Below are positions 50,379 through 60,088 of a DNA stretch of 64,000 nucleotides, one piece after another. The DNA comes from Paraburkholderia ginsengiterrae. Its GTDB lineage: Bacteria > Pseudomonadota > Gammaproteobacteria > Burkholderiales > Burkholderiaceae. The notes beneath the pieces were generated by a model. That model was given only the letters and a program-made list of their open reading frames with translations, did not search any database and was not told the origin of the DNA. Location: positions 310,001-374,000 of the forward strand of contig NZ_LXKA01000221.1 in assembly GCF_001645125.1 (NCBI RefSeq), in the 5' to 3' direction. A program made the translations under genes and the position numbers. Position 1 is the first letter of the stretch, and every line of letters starts with the position of its first letter.

Positions 50379-50679
50379 GATGGTCTCCTGATTGCAAAAA
50401 GGCCCGTCACGACGAGCCTTTCCTTTTTATACGATCGTGCGCCGCCTGGAAGCGGTGCACGGTGCCTGCGCCGGCCGCGAACATGGCTGCGTGAAGACGA
50501 CGGTGCGCTTCGACAAGGCATAGTACCCGGACAGGTTGATCTGCTGGTACTGCGTCGAATTGTTCGTATATAGAACCGTGATTCTTTATGCGAACGAATC
50601 GGGACTGTAAGCAATCTGACAAGGGAGGGTCAAGGCGGGATTACCCGACTCTGCTGCAAGTGCGCCGCGACGGGGTGAG
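50379..50679. other. 301-base gap
   Basis: No gene is seen. The gap should hold the MFS promoter (near 50400-50440, AT-rich around CTTTCCTTTTTATACG) and the terminator of prpR. Confidence 0.4.
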
Positions 50680-52698
50680 TCAGGTCGCGTTCAGCTTGCG
50701 CCACAGCGTCGTCTTGCTGATGCCAAGCGCCGCGCAGACCGCGTCGCGATCGCCGTCGTGCGCGGCGAGCGCAGCGCGGATTTCGTCGGCTTCCACATGC
50801 CGGCTGCGCTCGCGCAACGTGAGCGCCGCTTGTTTCGCGCGGGTGCGGGTCTCGGCGAGTTCAGGCGCGATCGTCTGCAGCAGGTCGCGTGTCAGGACCG
50901 GTTCGGTCGAGGCCTGCGCAAAGGCATCGGCGTCCACCTCGGCGAGCTCGACCGCGATTCGTTCTATTACGTTCTGCAATTCACGCACGTTGCCCGGCCA
51001 TGTGTAGCGCTTCAGCGGTTCGGCGAGCACAGCGAGCACGGGCTCCGCCGCCGCGGCATCGGGCAGGCGCGCGGCGAGCCTCGGTTCACGTGCAGCGGCT
51101 TGCAGCAGCAATTCGACGGCGAGCGGCAGCAGGTCGGCGGGGCGCTCGCGCAGCGGCGGCAGCGCGATGCTCAGAATGTTGAGCCGGTAGTAGAGGTCGG
51201 CGCGAAAACGCCCCGCTTCGATGCCCTCGGTCAACGCGCGATGCGTCGCCGCGACCACGCGGATGTCGACCCGCATCGGCTCCGTCGAACCGAGCCGCAC
51301 CACTTCACGTTCCTGCAGCACGCGCAACAGCCGGCTTTGCAGCGACAACGGCATCTCGCCGATTTCATCGAGAAACAGGGTGCCGCGGTGCGCAACCTCG
51401 ATCAGCCCCGCCTTGCCGCCCTTGCGCGCGCCGGTGAACGCGCCTTCCTCGTAGCCGAACAGCTCGCTTTCCAGCAGCGCTTCGGGAAACGCACCGCAAT
51501 TGATCGCGACGAACGCGAAGTCGCGCCGCGCGCTCAGCTGATGCATGCTCTGCGCAACCATTTCCTTGCCGGTGCCGCTCTCGCCGAGAATCAGGACGGT
51601 GGCGTCCGAGCGGGCATAGCGCCGTGTGAGCGCGCGCACCCGTTCAATCGAATCGGACGCGCCGACAATATCGTCGAGCCGGTAGCGCGCGCTGAACTGC
51701 TGCACGCGCTGCCGCGAACGCAACGTCCGGTCGAGCCGTTCGACCGCGCGCGATTCCTGAAACGTCAGCACGGTGCCCGCTGCCGCGCCGGTGCTCGCGA
51801 GCGGCCCGCGGTGCACGACATAGCTCACCCCCCGCACGGTGCAGAGGGTGTTGCCGTCCGCGTCCGGCAGGCTGCCCGCGAGGTCCGGCGTCAATTCGAG
51901 CAGATCGCGGCCCACCGCATGCGCCGCGTCGATGCCGAGCACGCCGGCCAGGCGCTGATTCATCGCTTCCACGCGTCCTTGCGCGTCGAGCGCGACAACG
52001 CCGTCACGCAGATGCTGCAGCAGATTGTCGAGCCGTTGGCGCCGGATCGTTTCGCGGCGGGTGGCCTGCGCGACTTCGAGCGCGGTGTCGAAGGCAGCGC
52101 GCACGGAAGCGCGCGAATAGAGAAACACCGCACCCATGCCGGCGCTCGCGGCGAGATCGGTGACGAGTCCCGGACCCACTACCGCGTCGATGCCGCGATC
52201 GCGCAGGTCGAGCACGACGCTCTCCGCGTCCTGCGCGGACTGATAGGAGGCAAAGGTCACGTCGATCCCGTACGCAGCGATGAAGCGCCGCACTTCATCG
52301 GGCGTGTCGCCGTGCGTGACGAGCGCGACCTTCGCGCCGTCGCGCCGCGCCCGCGCGAGCGCATGCATCACGTCGAAGCCGGTCGGGCTGATCAGCACGA
52401 CCGGAGCGGACACGCGCGTTTTCAGATACGCGCCGTTCGAGCCGCCGGCAATCACGACGTCCGGGCGGCCCGCGCCCGCGTCCTCGATCTCGCGCAAGGC
52501 GTCTTCGAAACCGTGCGAGACGATGCGCAGGTCGGCGCGCTCGACGTACTCACCGGCGATGTCGAAAAACAGATCGCGCAGGCGGCTGATACTGACCGCC
52601 CAGATACGCGGGCGCTGGGCGGATTCGAAAGGAGGGGTGCTCAAGGCAGGAGGGCTCGTGACGGGCGGGAGAGGTCCGTCTATTATGCGCGCATCCAT
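50680..52698 (-). CDS. prpR: Propionate catabolism sigma-54 activator PrpR
   Basis: The 672-residue regulator has the PrpR-N sensing domain (residues about 30-210), a PAS-type domain (about 220-320), a AAA+ domain with Walker A GESGTGKE near 375 and the sigma-54 loop GAFTGA near 423, and a C-terminal Fis-type helix-turn-helix ([13 protein letters not shown]). PrpR senses 2-methylcitrate and turns on prp genes. It is divergent from prpC across 165 bases that hold a sigma-54 promoter and a palindrome. The long antisense frame across it is a shadow. Confidence 0.95.
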   Translation of the reverse strand: MDARIIDGPLPPVTSPPALSTPPFESAQRPRIWAVSISRLRDLFFDIAGEYVERADLRIVSHGFEDALREIEDAGAGRPDVVIAGGSNGAYLKTRVSAPVVLISPTGFDVMHALARARRDGAKVALVTHGDTPDEVRRFIAAYGIDVTFASYQSAQDAESVVLDLRDRGIDAVVGPGLVTDLAASAGMGAVFLYSRASVRAAFDTALEVAQATRRETIRRQRLDNLLQHLRDGVVALDAQGRVEAMNQRLAGVLGIDAAHAVGRDLLELTPDLAGSLPDADGNTLCTVRGVSYVVHRGPLASTGAAAGTVLTFQESRAVERLDRTLRSRQRVQQFSARYRLDDIVGASDSIERVRALTRRYARSDATVLILGESGTGKEMVAQSMHQLSARRDFAFVAINCGAFPEALLESELFGYEEGAFTGARKGGKAGLIEVAHRGTLFLDEIGEMPLSLQSRLLRVLQEREVVRLGSTEPMRVDIRVVAATHRALTEGIEAGRFRADLYYRLNILSIALPPLRERPADLLPLAVELLLQAAAREPRLAARLPDAAAAEPVLAVLAEPLKRYTWPGNVRELQNVIERIAVELAEVDADAFAQASTEPVLTRDLLQTIAPELAETRTRAKQAALTLRERSRHVEADEIRAALAAHDGDRDAVCAALGISKTTLWRKLNAT

Positions 52699-52708
52699 TT
52701 CTGATCTG

Positions 52709-52725
52709 AAATGAAAATTTCATTT
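52709..52725. promoter_or_regulatory. Candidate PrpR operator
   Basis: AAATGAAA-A-TTTCATTT is a perfect 8-base inverted repeat with a single central base, 74 bases upstream of the sigma-54 -24 element of prpC, starting 11 bases upstream of the prpR ATG. The AT-rich repeat continues with GTGAAATGA on the right. This is a normal place for an upstream activator site. Confidence 0.6.
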
Positions 52726-52798
52726 GTGAAATGAGGTGCGGGCCAGGCCAGGCGGCGCTTTGCCGTTAAATCAGGTACTTAGCGGCCATTAGCGTGGC

Positions 52799-52814
52799 TG
52801 GCCCGTTCTTTGCT
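52799..52814 (+). promoter_or_regulatory. Sigma-54 promoter of prpC
   Basis: TGGCCCG-TTCT-TTGCT matches the sigma-54 consensus TGGCACG-N4-TTGCT with only one change (A to C). It would start transcription near 52825, about 40 bases before the prpC ATG at 52864. It is exactly what PrpR needs. Confidence 0.75.
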
Positions 52815-52863
52815 GTTAGGGTGTCGGTCAAAAGCATCCCCCCATGCATCTGGAGACGAACTC

Positions 52864-54033
52864 ATGAGTGAAGCAGATAACAGCACGCCGAACGCAGGCG
52901 CATTCAAACCGAAGAAATCGGTCGCCCTGTCCGGCGTGACGGCGGGCAACACGGCGTTGTGCACGGTCGGCAAGACCGGCAACGACCTGCATTACCGCGG
53001 CTACGACATTCTCGACCTCGCGGGCGCGTGCGAGTTCGAAGAGATCGCCTACCTGCTGGTGCACGAAAAGCTGCCGACCCCGGCCGAACTGAGCGCCTAC
53101 AAGACCAAGCTCAAGGCGCTGCGCGGCTTGCCCGCGAACGTGAAGGCCGCGCTCGAGTGGATTCCGGCCGCCGCCCACCCGATGGACGTGATGCGCACCG
53201 GCGTCTCGGTGCTCGGCACCGTGCTGCCGGAGAAGGACGACCACAACCTGCCGGGCGCGCGCGACATCGCCGACAAGCTGATGGCCTCGCTCGGCTCGAT
53301 GCTGCTGTACTGGTACCACTACTCGCACAACGGCAAGCGTATCGAAGTCGAAACCGACGACGACTCGATCGGCGGCCATTTCCTGCATCTGCTGCACGGC
53401 GTGGAACCGTCGAAGGCGTGGGTCGACGCGATGCACGTGTCGCTGAACCTGTACGCCGAGCATGAATTCAACGCGTCCACTTTCACCGGCCGCGTGATCG
53501 CGGGCACGGGATCGGACATCTATTCGGCGATCACCGGCGCGATCGGCGCGCTGCGCGGACCGAAGCACGGTGGCGCCAACGAGGTCGCGTTCGAGATCCA
53601 GTCGCGCTACCAGAACCCGGACGAAGCCGAGGCGGATATTCGCCGGCGCGTGGAGAACAAGGAGGTGGTGATCGGTTTCGGCCACCCGGTGTACACGATT
53701 TCGGACCCGCGCAACAAGGTCATCAAGGAAGTCGCGAAGAAGCTCTCGAAGGAAGCGGGCAACAGCAAGCTGTTCAACATCGCCGAGCGGCTGGAGTCGG
53801 TGATGTGGGACGCGAAGAAGATGTTCCCGAACCTCGACTGGTTCAGCGCGGTGTCGTATCACATGATGGGCGTGCCGACAGCGATGTTCACGCCGCTCTT
53901 CGTGATCTCGCGCACTGCAGGCTGGAGCGCGCACATCATCGAGCAGCGCATCGACAACAAGATCATCCGTCCGAGCGCGAATTACACGGGGCCGGACGAT
54001 CTGCCGTTCGTGCCGCTCCCCAAACGCGCGTAA
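52864..54033 (+). CDS. prpC: 2-methylcitrate synthase
   Basis: The 389-residue citrate-synthase-family enzyme joins propionyl-CoA and oxaloacetate to 2-methylcitrate. [12 protein letters not shown] near 236-247 carries one active-site His, [12 protein letters not shown] near 277-288 the second, and the Asp lies in [13 protein letters not shown] near 338-350. Its N-terminus matches PrpC ([20 protein letters not shown] near 16-35). The ATG at 52864 has GGAGACG upstream; an in-frame ATG at 52810 overlaps the promoter. It is preceded by a sigma-54 promoter and followed by a strong terminator at 54136-54174. Confidence 0.95.
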   Translation: MSEADNSTPNAGAFKPKKSVALSGVTAGNTALCTVGKTGNDLHYRGYDILDLAGACEFEEIAYLLVHEKLPTPAELSAYKTKLKALRGLPANVKAALEWIPAAAHPMDVMRTGVSVLGTVLPEKDDHNLPGARDIADKLMASLGSMLLYWYHYSHNGKRIEVETDDDSIGGHFLHLLHGVEPSKAWVDAMHVSLNLYAEHEFNASTFTGRVIAGTGSDIYSAITGAIGALRGPKHGGANEVAFEIQSRYQNPDEAEADIRRRVENKEVVIGFGHPVYTISDPRNKVIKEVAKKLSKEAGNSKLFNIAERLESVMWDAKKMFPNLDWFSAVSYHMMGVPTAMFTPLFVISRTAGWSAHIIEQRIDNKIIRPSANYTGPDDLPFVPLPKRA

Positions 54034-54135
54034 GCGTGTTTAGCGAGGCCTCATGTGCGGTTGAGCGCGTTAGCGCGTAGCCGCTGCAAGTTTTCTCCTC
54101 CATTGCGCCTTTGAGAGCGGGTGCGATGAAGTTGG

Positions 54136-54174
54136 GCCTTGGCTCGCTGGAACCCCGAGCCAAGGCTGTTTTTT
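54136..54174 (+). terminator. Strong intrinsic terminator after prpC
   Basis: GCCTTGGCTCG pairs perfectly with CGAGCCAAGGC over 11 base pairs, with a 9-base loop, and is followed by TGTTTTTT. It lies 103 bases after the prpC stop and 165 bases before acnD, so prpC and acnD-prpF are likely separate transcription units. Confidence 0.85.
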
Positions 54175-54339
54175 GCGGCAGCGGACCGGCACGCGTTCAT
54201 CGTCCCGGCCCTGAACCGGCAAGCTAAACTACACGTACTGCCTGACTGACCCGCCAGGGAAACGCCATAAAAAGGGGCAGCTGATTGCGATCGGCCGCCG
54301 CCATCGTCCCCGGATCATTACTGTTTTGTCCCCTACGCC

Positions 54340-56937
54340 ATGAATACTGCAAACCGCAAACGCCTTCCCGGCACCCAGCTCGATTTCTTCGACACGCGCG
54401 CCGCGATCGACGCAATTCAGCCTGGCGCTTACGACAAGCTGCCGTACACGTCGCGCGTGCTGGCCGAGAATCTCGTGCGCCGCTGCGATCCGGTAACGCT
54501 CGTCGCGTCGCTCAAGCAGATCATCGAACGCAAGCGCGAGCTGGATTTCCCGTGGTTCCCGGCGCGTGTGGTCTGTCATGACATTCTTGGCCAAACGGCG
54601 CTGGTCGACCTCGCCGGCCTGCGCGATGCGATCGCCGCGCAAGGCGGCGACCCGGCCATGGTCAATCCGGTGGTGCCTACGCAGCTCGTAGTGGACCATT
54701 CGCTTGCGGTGGAGTGTGGCGGCTTCGATCCGGATGCGTTCGCGAAGAACCGCGCGATCGAAGATCGCCGCAATGAAGACCGCTTCGACTTCATCAACTG
54801 GACCAAGCGCGCGTTCCGGAACGTCGACGTGATTCCGCCGGGCAACGGCATCCTGCATCAGATCAACCTGGAGCGCATGAGCCCGGTGGTGCAGGTGAAA
54901 GACGGCGTGGCGTTCCCCGACACGCTGGTCGGCACCGACTCGCATACGCCGATGGTGGACGCGCTCGGCGTGATCGCCATCGGCGTTGGCGGCCTCGAAG
55001 CGGAAAGCGTGATGCTGGGCCGCGCTTCGTATATGCGCCTGCCGGATATCGTCGGCGTGGAGCTCACGGGCAAGCCGGGCGAAGGCATTACCGCCACCGA
55101 CGTGGTGCTTTCGCTGACCGAATTCCTGCGCAAGGAGAAAGTGGTCGGCGCGTACCTCGAATTCTATGGCGAGGGCACGGCGAAGCTGACCCTCGGCGAC
55201 CGCGCGACGATTGCCAACATGGCGCCCGAATTCGGCGCGACGGCCGCGATGTTCTACATCGACGAGCAGACCATCAAGTACCTCAAGCTCACCGGCCGCG
55301 ACGACGAGCTCGTCAAGCTGGTGGAGACGTATGCGAAGGAAACCGGCCTGTGGGCGGACAGCCTCGCGAACGCCGAGTATGAGCGCGTGCTGAAGTTCGA
55401 TCTGTCCACGGTGGTGCGCACGCTGGCCGGCCCGTCCAATCCGCATCGCCGTTTGCCGGTGTCGGAGCTGGCGGCGCGCGGCATCAGCGGCAAGGTGGAG
55501 AACGAGCCGGGCCTGATGCCGGACGGCGCCGTGATCATTGCCGCGATTACGAGCTGCACGAACACCAACAACCCGCGCAACATGATCGCGGCCGGCCTGC
55601 TCGCGCGTAACGCGAACAAGCGCGGACTGACCCGCAAGCCGTGGGCGAAGACCTCGCTCGCGCCGGGCTCGAAAGCAGTCACGTTGTATCTGGAAGAGGC
55701 GGGCCTCTTGCCCGAACTCGAGCAACTGGGCTTTGGCGTGGTGGCGTATGCGTGCACGTCGTGCAACGGCATGTCCGGCGCGTTGGATCCGTTGATCCAG
55801 AAGGAGATCGTCGAGCGCGATCTGTACGCCACTGCCGTGCTGTCCGGCAACCGCAATTTCGACGGCCGGATTCATCCGTACGCGAAGCAGGCGTTTCTCG
55901 CGTCGCCGCCGCTGGTGGTGGCCTATGCGATCGCGGGCACGATCCGCTTCGACATCGAGAAGGATGTGCTCGGTATCGACGCCGACGGCCATGCTGTCAC
56001 GCTGAAGGACATCTGGCCGTCGGACGCAGAGATCGACGCAATCGTCGCCTCAAGCGTGAAGCCGGCGCAATTCCGCAAGGTGTACGAACCGATGTTCGCG
56101 GTCTCTGCCGACACCGGCGAGAAAGCCAATCCGCTGTACGACTGGCGTCCCGCGAGCACATATATTCGCCGGCCACCGTATTGGGAAGGCGCGCTCGCCG
56201 GTGAGCGCACGCTCAAGGGCATGCGCGCGCTGGCCGTGCTGGGCGACAACATCACGACCGATCACCTGTCGCCGTCCAACGCGATTATGGCGGACAGTGC
56301 AGCGGGCGAATACCTCACGAAAATGGGCTTGCCGGAAGAGGACTTCAATTCCTATGCGACCCACCGCGGCGATCACTTGACCGCGCAGCGCGCCACCTTC
56401 GCGAACCCCACGTTGAAGAACGAGATGGTGGTCGAAGACGGTAAGGTGAAAGCCGGTTCGCTGGCGCGCATCGAACCCGAAGGCAAGGTCACGCGCATGT
56501 GGGAAGCGATCGAAACCTACATGGAGCGCAAGCAGCCGCTGATCGTGATTGCCGGGGCCGACTATGGCCAGGGCTCGTCGCGCGACTGGGCGGCCAAGGG
56601 TGTGCGTCTGGCCGGCGCGGAAGCGATCGTCGCCGAAGGGTTCGAGCGCATTCACCGCACGAACCTGGTGGGCATGGGCGTGCTGCCGCTGGAATTCAAA
56701 CCCGGCGTGAACCGTCTGACGCTCGGCATCGACGGCACCGAGACGTTCGACGTGACCGGCGAGCGCAAGCCGCGCGCCGACCTCACGCTGGTGATCCAGC
56801 GCAGGAATGGCGAGCGTGTCGAGGTGCCCGTCACGTGCCGGCTCGATACCGCTGAAGAAGTTTCCATCTACGAGGCCGGCGGCGTGTTGCAGCGCTTTGC
56901 GCAGGACTTTCTCGAGTCGTCGAAGGCGGCGGCTTGA
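54340..56937 (+). CDS. acnD: Fe/S-dependent 2-methylcitrate dehydratase AcnD
   Basis: The 865-residue aconitase-family protein converts 2-methylcitrate to methylaconitate. Cluster cysteines are at about 406 (AITSCTNTNN), 472 and 475 (ACTSCNGMSG). It starts MNTANRKRLPGTQLDFFDTR and carries FDTRAAIDAIQPGAYDKLPY near 17-36, which is typical of AcnD as opposed to AcnA. The product isomer needs PrpF, which is the next gene (20 bases away). It is a separate unit from prpC, because an intrinsic terminator lies between them. The long antisense frame is a shadow. Confidence 0.95.
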   Translation: MNTANRKRLPGTQLDFFDTRAAIDAIQPGAYDKLPYTSRVLAENLVRRCDPVTLVASLKQIIERKRELDFPWFPARVVCHDILGQTALVDLAGLRDAIAAQGGDPAMVNPVVPTQLVVDHSLAVECGGFDPDAFAKNRAIEDRRNEDRFDFINWTKRAFRNVDVIPPGNGILHQINLERMSPVVQVKDGVAFPDTLVGTDSHTPMVDALGVIAIGVGGLEAESVMLGRASYMRLPDIVGVELTGKPGEGITATDVVLSLTEFLRKEKVVGAYLEFYGEGTAKLTLGDRATIANMAPEFGATAAMFYIDEQTIKYLKLTGRDDELVKLVETYAKETGLWADSLANAEYERVLKFDLSTVVRTLAGPSNPHRRLPVSELAARGISGKVENEPGLMPDGAVIIAAITSCTNTNNPRNMIAAGLLARNANKRGLTRKPWAKTSLAPGSKAVTLYLEEAGLLPELEQLGFGVVAYACTSCNGMSGALDPLIQKEIVERDLYATAVLSGNRNFDGRIHPYAKQAFLASPPLVVAYAIAGTIRFDIEKDVLGIDADGHAVTLKDIWPSDAEIDAIVASSVKPAQFRKVYEPMFAVSADTGEKANPLYDWRPASTYIRRPPYWEGALAGERTLKGMRALAVLGDNITTDHLSPSNAIMADSAAGEYLTKMGLPEEDFNSYATHRGDHLTAQRATFANPTLKNEMVVEDGKVKAGSLARIEPEGKVTRMWEAIETYMERKQPLIVIAGADYGQGSSRDWAAKGVRLAGAEAIVAEGFERIHRTNLVGMGVLPLEFKPGVNRLTLGIDGTETFDVTGERKPRADLTLVIQRRNGERVEVPVTCRLDTAEEVSIYEAGGVLQRFAQDFLESSKAAA

Positions 56938-56957
56938 TCCAACAGGACACGACTTTC

Positions 56958-58145
56958 ATGGCCTATCAACCTCAGATCAAGATTGCCGCCACCTACATGC
57001 GTGGCGGCACCAGCAAAGGTGTGTTCTTCCGTCTGCAGGATTTGCCCGAGGCCGCCCAGGTGCCGGGCGCCGCGCGCGATGCACTGCTGATGCGCGTGAT
57101 CGGCAGCCCCGACCCGTACGGCAAGCAGATCGACGGCATGGGCGGCGCGACCTCGAGCACCAGCAAGACGGTGATCATCGCCAAAAGCAGCCGGCCCGAT
57201 CATGACGTGGATTATCTGTTCGGGCAGGTGTCGATCGACAAGACCTTCGTGGACTGGAGCGGCAATTGCGGCAATCTGTCCGCCGCCGTGGGACCGTTCG
57301 CGATCAGCGCCGGTCTCGTCGACCCGAGCCGCATTCCGCGCGACGGCGTGGCCACCGTGCGCATCTGGCAAGCCAACATCGGCAAAACGATCATTGGGCA
57401 CGTGCCGATGACGAACGGCGCCGTGCAGGAAACCGGCGACTTCGAACTCGACGGCGTGACGTTTCCGGCGGCCGAAATCCAGCTCGAGTTCATGGACCCG
57501 GCCGCGGAAGAAGAGGGCGCAGGCGGCTCGATGTTCCCCACCGGCAACCTGGTCGACGACCTCGAAGTGCCGGGTGTCGGCACGCTCAAGGCGACGATGA
57601 TCAACGCGGGCATTCCGACCATCTTCGTGGATGCCGAGGCGATCGGCTACAAGGGCACCGAGTTGCAGGACGCCATCAATAGCGACGACAAGGCGCTGAC
57701 GATGTTCGAGACCATTCGCGCGCACGGCGCGCTGCGCATGGGGCTGATCTCGCAACTCGACGAGATCGCGACGCGCCAGCACACGCCGAAGGTCGCGTTT
57801 GTCGCGAAGCCGGCCGAGTACGTGGCGTCGAGCGGCAAGCGCGTCGGCGCGGGCGACGTCGATCTGCTGGTGCGGGCGCTGTCGATGGGCAAGCTGCATC
57901 ACGCGATGATGGGCACGGCCGCGGTGGCGATCGGCACGGCGGCGGCGATTCCCGGCACGCTGGTGAATCTCGCCGCCGGCGGCGGGCCACGGGAAGCGGT
58001 GCGGTTTGGCCATCCATCGGGGACGCTGCGGGTCGGCGCCGAGGCGAGCGGGAACGGCGGCGAGTGGACGGTCACCAAAGCCATCATGAGCCGCAGCGCG
58101 CGCGTGTTGATGGAAGGCTGGGTGCGGGTGCCGCCAGCGGAGTGA
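56958..58145 (+). CDS. prpF: AcnD-accessory protein / methylaconitate isomerase PrpF
   Basis: The 395-residue protein is a diaminopimelate-epimerase-fold isomerase that moves the double bond of methylaconitate. It has YMRGGTSKGVFF near 14-25, DWSGNCGNLSAAVGPFAI near 98-115 and SGTLRVGAEASGNGGEW near the end. The ATG at 56958 starts MAYQPQIKIAATYMRGG; a TTG at 56934 overlapping the acnD stop is in frame but weak. The genes form the AcnD-PrpF pair. Confidence 0.95.
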   Translation: MAYQPQIKIAATYMRGGTSKGVFFRLQDLPEAAQVPGAARDALLMRVIGSPDPYGKQIDGMGGATSSTSKTVIIAKSSRPDHDVDYLFGQVSIDKTFVDWSGNCGNLSAAVGPFAISAGLVDPSRIPRDGVATVRIWQANIGKTIIGHVPMTNGAVQETGDFELDGVTFPAAEIQLEFMDPAAEEEGAGGSMFPTGNLVDDLEVPGVGTLKATMINAGIPTIFVDAEAIGYKGTELQDAINSDDKALTMFETIRAHGALRMGLISQLDEIATRQHTPKVAFVAKPAEYVASSGKRVGAGDVDLLVRALSMGKLHHAMMGTAAVAIGTAAAIPGTLVNLAAGGGPREAVRFGHPSGTLRVGAEASGNGGEWTVTKAIMSRSARVLMEGWVRVPPAE

Positions 58146-58377
58146 GCCGCTCACGGCGGCGATATCACCTGGAAACTGGTTCCAATAAATATTTTGCGAA
58201 CCGGGCGTCAGCGCACATACCATGTGTTTGTGTCAATACGATGATCGCTGTTGCCGGGCATTGAGCGCTTCCCCGCATAACGGCGGAGCTTACGATGCTT
58301 TCGATGCGGCGTCACGATAACAGCGGCGGCCAGCGATAAAGCGAGGCCGATCGCTGCACATGGGGGGGCCGAAAATA

Positions 58378-59097
58378 ATGAACGTCTTCGATACGTGGCT
58401 CATTGCGCTCATTCACAACGCGGCGGTTCCTTCTCGAGGCTTCGTCCATCTTGTCGAACTGGTTGTCGACATGAACCTGTTCAAGGGGCTGATCCTGATC
58501 GCCATGCTCTGGTGGATCTGGTTTAGGCCGGTCACATCATCGGGTCAGGACAGCGCGGCTGTCCGGCAATATCACCGCGAAATTGTCGTGATCGCCATTG
58601 CGAGCGGCTTCATCGCGCTGTTGGCCGGCCGTTTGCTGGCCCACCATTTGCCATTCCGGCTGCGGCCCATGTATGTACCTGAGTTGCGCGCGTATTTTCC
58701 GGAAGCCAACGTGGACGAGCCGGTGCTGCGAACATGGAGCTCGTTTCCGAGCGATCACAGCATGTTGTGGTGCGCGGTCGCCATGGGCATCTTCTTCGCT
58801 TCGCGGCCCGCAGGCATCTACGCGCTATTTCACGCCATCGTGCTGATCGGGCTGCCGCGCATCTATCTCGGCTTGCACTACCCGACCGACGTGCTGGGCG
58901 GCATCGCGCTCGGCATCGGCATTGTCTGCGTGATGAACATCAGGGCAATACGCACGCGCTTCTGCGCACCGATCCTGGCGTTCGCGCAGTACTCACCCGG
59001 CGTGTTCTTCGGCGCCGCGTTCGTGCTGAGTTTCGAGTTGACGACGCAGTTCAGTGAACTGCGCGTATTGGCGCACGAGATGATCCACGGGATGTAG
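58378..59097 (+). CDS. PAP2 superfamily phosphatase (membrane)
   Basis: The 239-residue integral membrane protein has the three PAP2 motifs: a C1-like RPMYVPEL region near 97, PSDHS near 124-128 and RIYLGLHYPTDVLGG with H at 167 and D at 171. It would dephosphorylate a lipid or polyprenyl phosphate such as undecaprenyl pyrophosphate in the inner membrane. ATG 58378 is used, with a G-rich sequence (GGGGGGG) upstream; ATG 58360 is also in frame. It is alone, without an obvious operon. Confidence 0.85.
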   Translation: MNVFDTWLIALIHNAAVPSRGFVHLVELVVDMNLFKGLILIAMLWWIWFRPVTSSGQDSAAVRQYHREIVVIAIASGFIALLAGRLLAHHLPFRLRPMYVPELRAYFPEANVDEPVLRTWSSFPSDHSMLWCAVAMGIFFASRPAGIYALFHAIVLIGLPRIYLGLHYPTDVLGGIALGIGIVCVMNIRAIRTRFCAPILAFAQYSPGVFFGAAFVLSFELTTQFSELRVLAHEMIHGM

Positions 59098-59144
59098 GCT
59101 GTTGCGCGCAAGTAATAAACTGGTAAGCAATCCGTATAGATAAT

Positions 59145-59984
59145 CTAGCGAGATGTCACGCGGCGGGCTTCGATCAGCGCGCCGACCAACTCGGCATCGG
59201 CCGGCGTGGCCGGGTTGTAGACCACCAGGCTCAGATCGGGCCGGCCGTCCACGGCGAAGGCTGAAAACTCGAACGCGATCGTACCGGCCACCGGATGCCG
59301 CAGGCGCTTGACGCCCTCGGCGTGCCCGCGAACGTCATGGTCGCGCCACATCGCCGCGAACTCGGGGCTCAACTGGCAGAGTTCATCGACGAGAGCACGC
59401 ACCTGGCCCGTGGCGCCGGCGCGCGCGGCATCCGCCCGGAACGCCCCCACCACGAATCGGGCGACGCTGTCCCAGTCGAACTGCGCCTCGCGCACGCGCG
59501 GGTCGCAAAACATCAGTCGCAAGACGTTGCGTTGCTTCGGCGCGAGCGCGCCGTAATCGACCAGCGCCGCGGCGGCGGCACGGTTCCACGCAGCGATGTC
59601 CCAGGTGGCCGTCTTGATCAGGGCGGGGCTGGGTTCCAGCGCGTCGAGTACGCGTTGCAGGCGCGGTGTCACCCCTTCGCTGGTCTGGTATCGCACCTCG
59701 GGTGGACGGCCGAGACCAAGCAGAAACAGGTGCTCGCGCTCGACCTCGGTCAGCAGCAGCGCGCGGGCGATGCGCTCGAGCACCTCGGCCGACGGTGCGC
59801 CGCCCCGGCCCTGTTCGAGCCATGTGTACCAGGTCGCGCTGACGTTGGCGCGCTGGGCCACTTCTTCGCGCCGCAGGCCCGGCGTGCGGCGGCGGGTCAA
59901 TTCAATGCCGAAGGCCGCCGGATCGAGTTTCGTGCGACGGTCCTTCAGGTAGTTCCCAAGCAGGTTGTCTTCGGCGGCCGGCAT
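59145..59984 (-). CDS. XRE family regulator with MmyB-like ligand domain
   Basis: The 279-residue protein has an N-terminal helix-turn-helix ([20 protein letters not shown] near 35-54) and a C-terminal MmyB-like PAS-type domain (residues about 110-270, with [20 protein letters not shown] near 118-137). This family often controls a divergent SDR or oxidoreductase gene. Here it is divergent from an epimerase-type SDR across 104 bases that hold three copies of a motif. Confidence 0.88.
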   Translation of the reverse strand: MPAAEDNLLGNYLKDRRTKLDPAAFGIELTRRRTPGLRREEVAQRANVSATWYTWLEQGRGGAPSAEVLERIARALLLTEVEREHLFLLGLGRPPEVRYQTSEGVTPRLQRVLDALEPSPALIKTATWDIAAWNRAAAAALVDYGALAPKQRNVLRLMFCDPRVREAQFDWDSVARFVVGAFRADAARAGATGQVRALVDELCQLSPEFAAMWRDHDVRGHAEGVKRLRHPVAGTIAFEFSAFAVDGRPDLSLVVYNPATPADAELVGALIEARRVTSR

Positions 59985-59988
59985 TGTC

Positions 59989-60040
59989 TTACCCTGTTAA
60001 GCGCTATACCTGTATAACGTCACTACTTTACCCTGATAAG
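59989..60040. promoter_or_regulatory. Three-copy operator-like motif between XRE and SDR genes
   Basis: TTACCCTGTTAAG at 59989-60001 and TTACCCTGATAAG at 60028-60040 differ at one base and lie 39 bases apart. A related TATACCTGTATAAC at 60005-60018 sits between them. They overlap the start region of the XRE gene and lie before the SDR start, so autoregulation by the XRE protein is likely. Confidence 0.55.
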
Positions 60041-60088
60041 GTACGCGCCAAGAATTGCTCCTGTCTACTTCGGATCAGGAGAATGTTT

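Noticed and set aside
50758-52704. A 648-codon frame antisense to prpR
   Set aside because: Shadow of PrpR, which has all its domain motifs.
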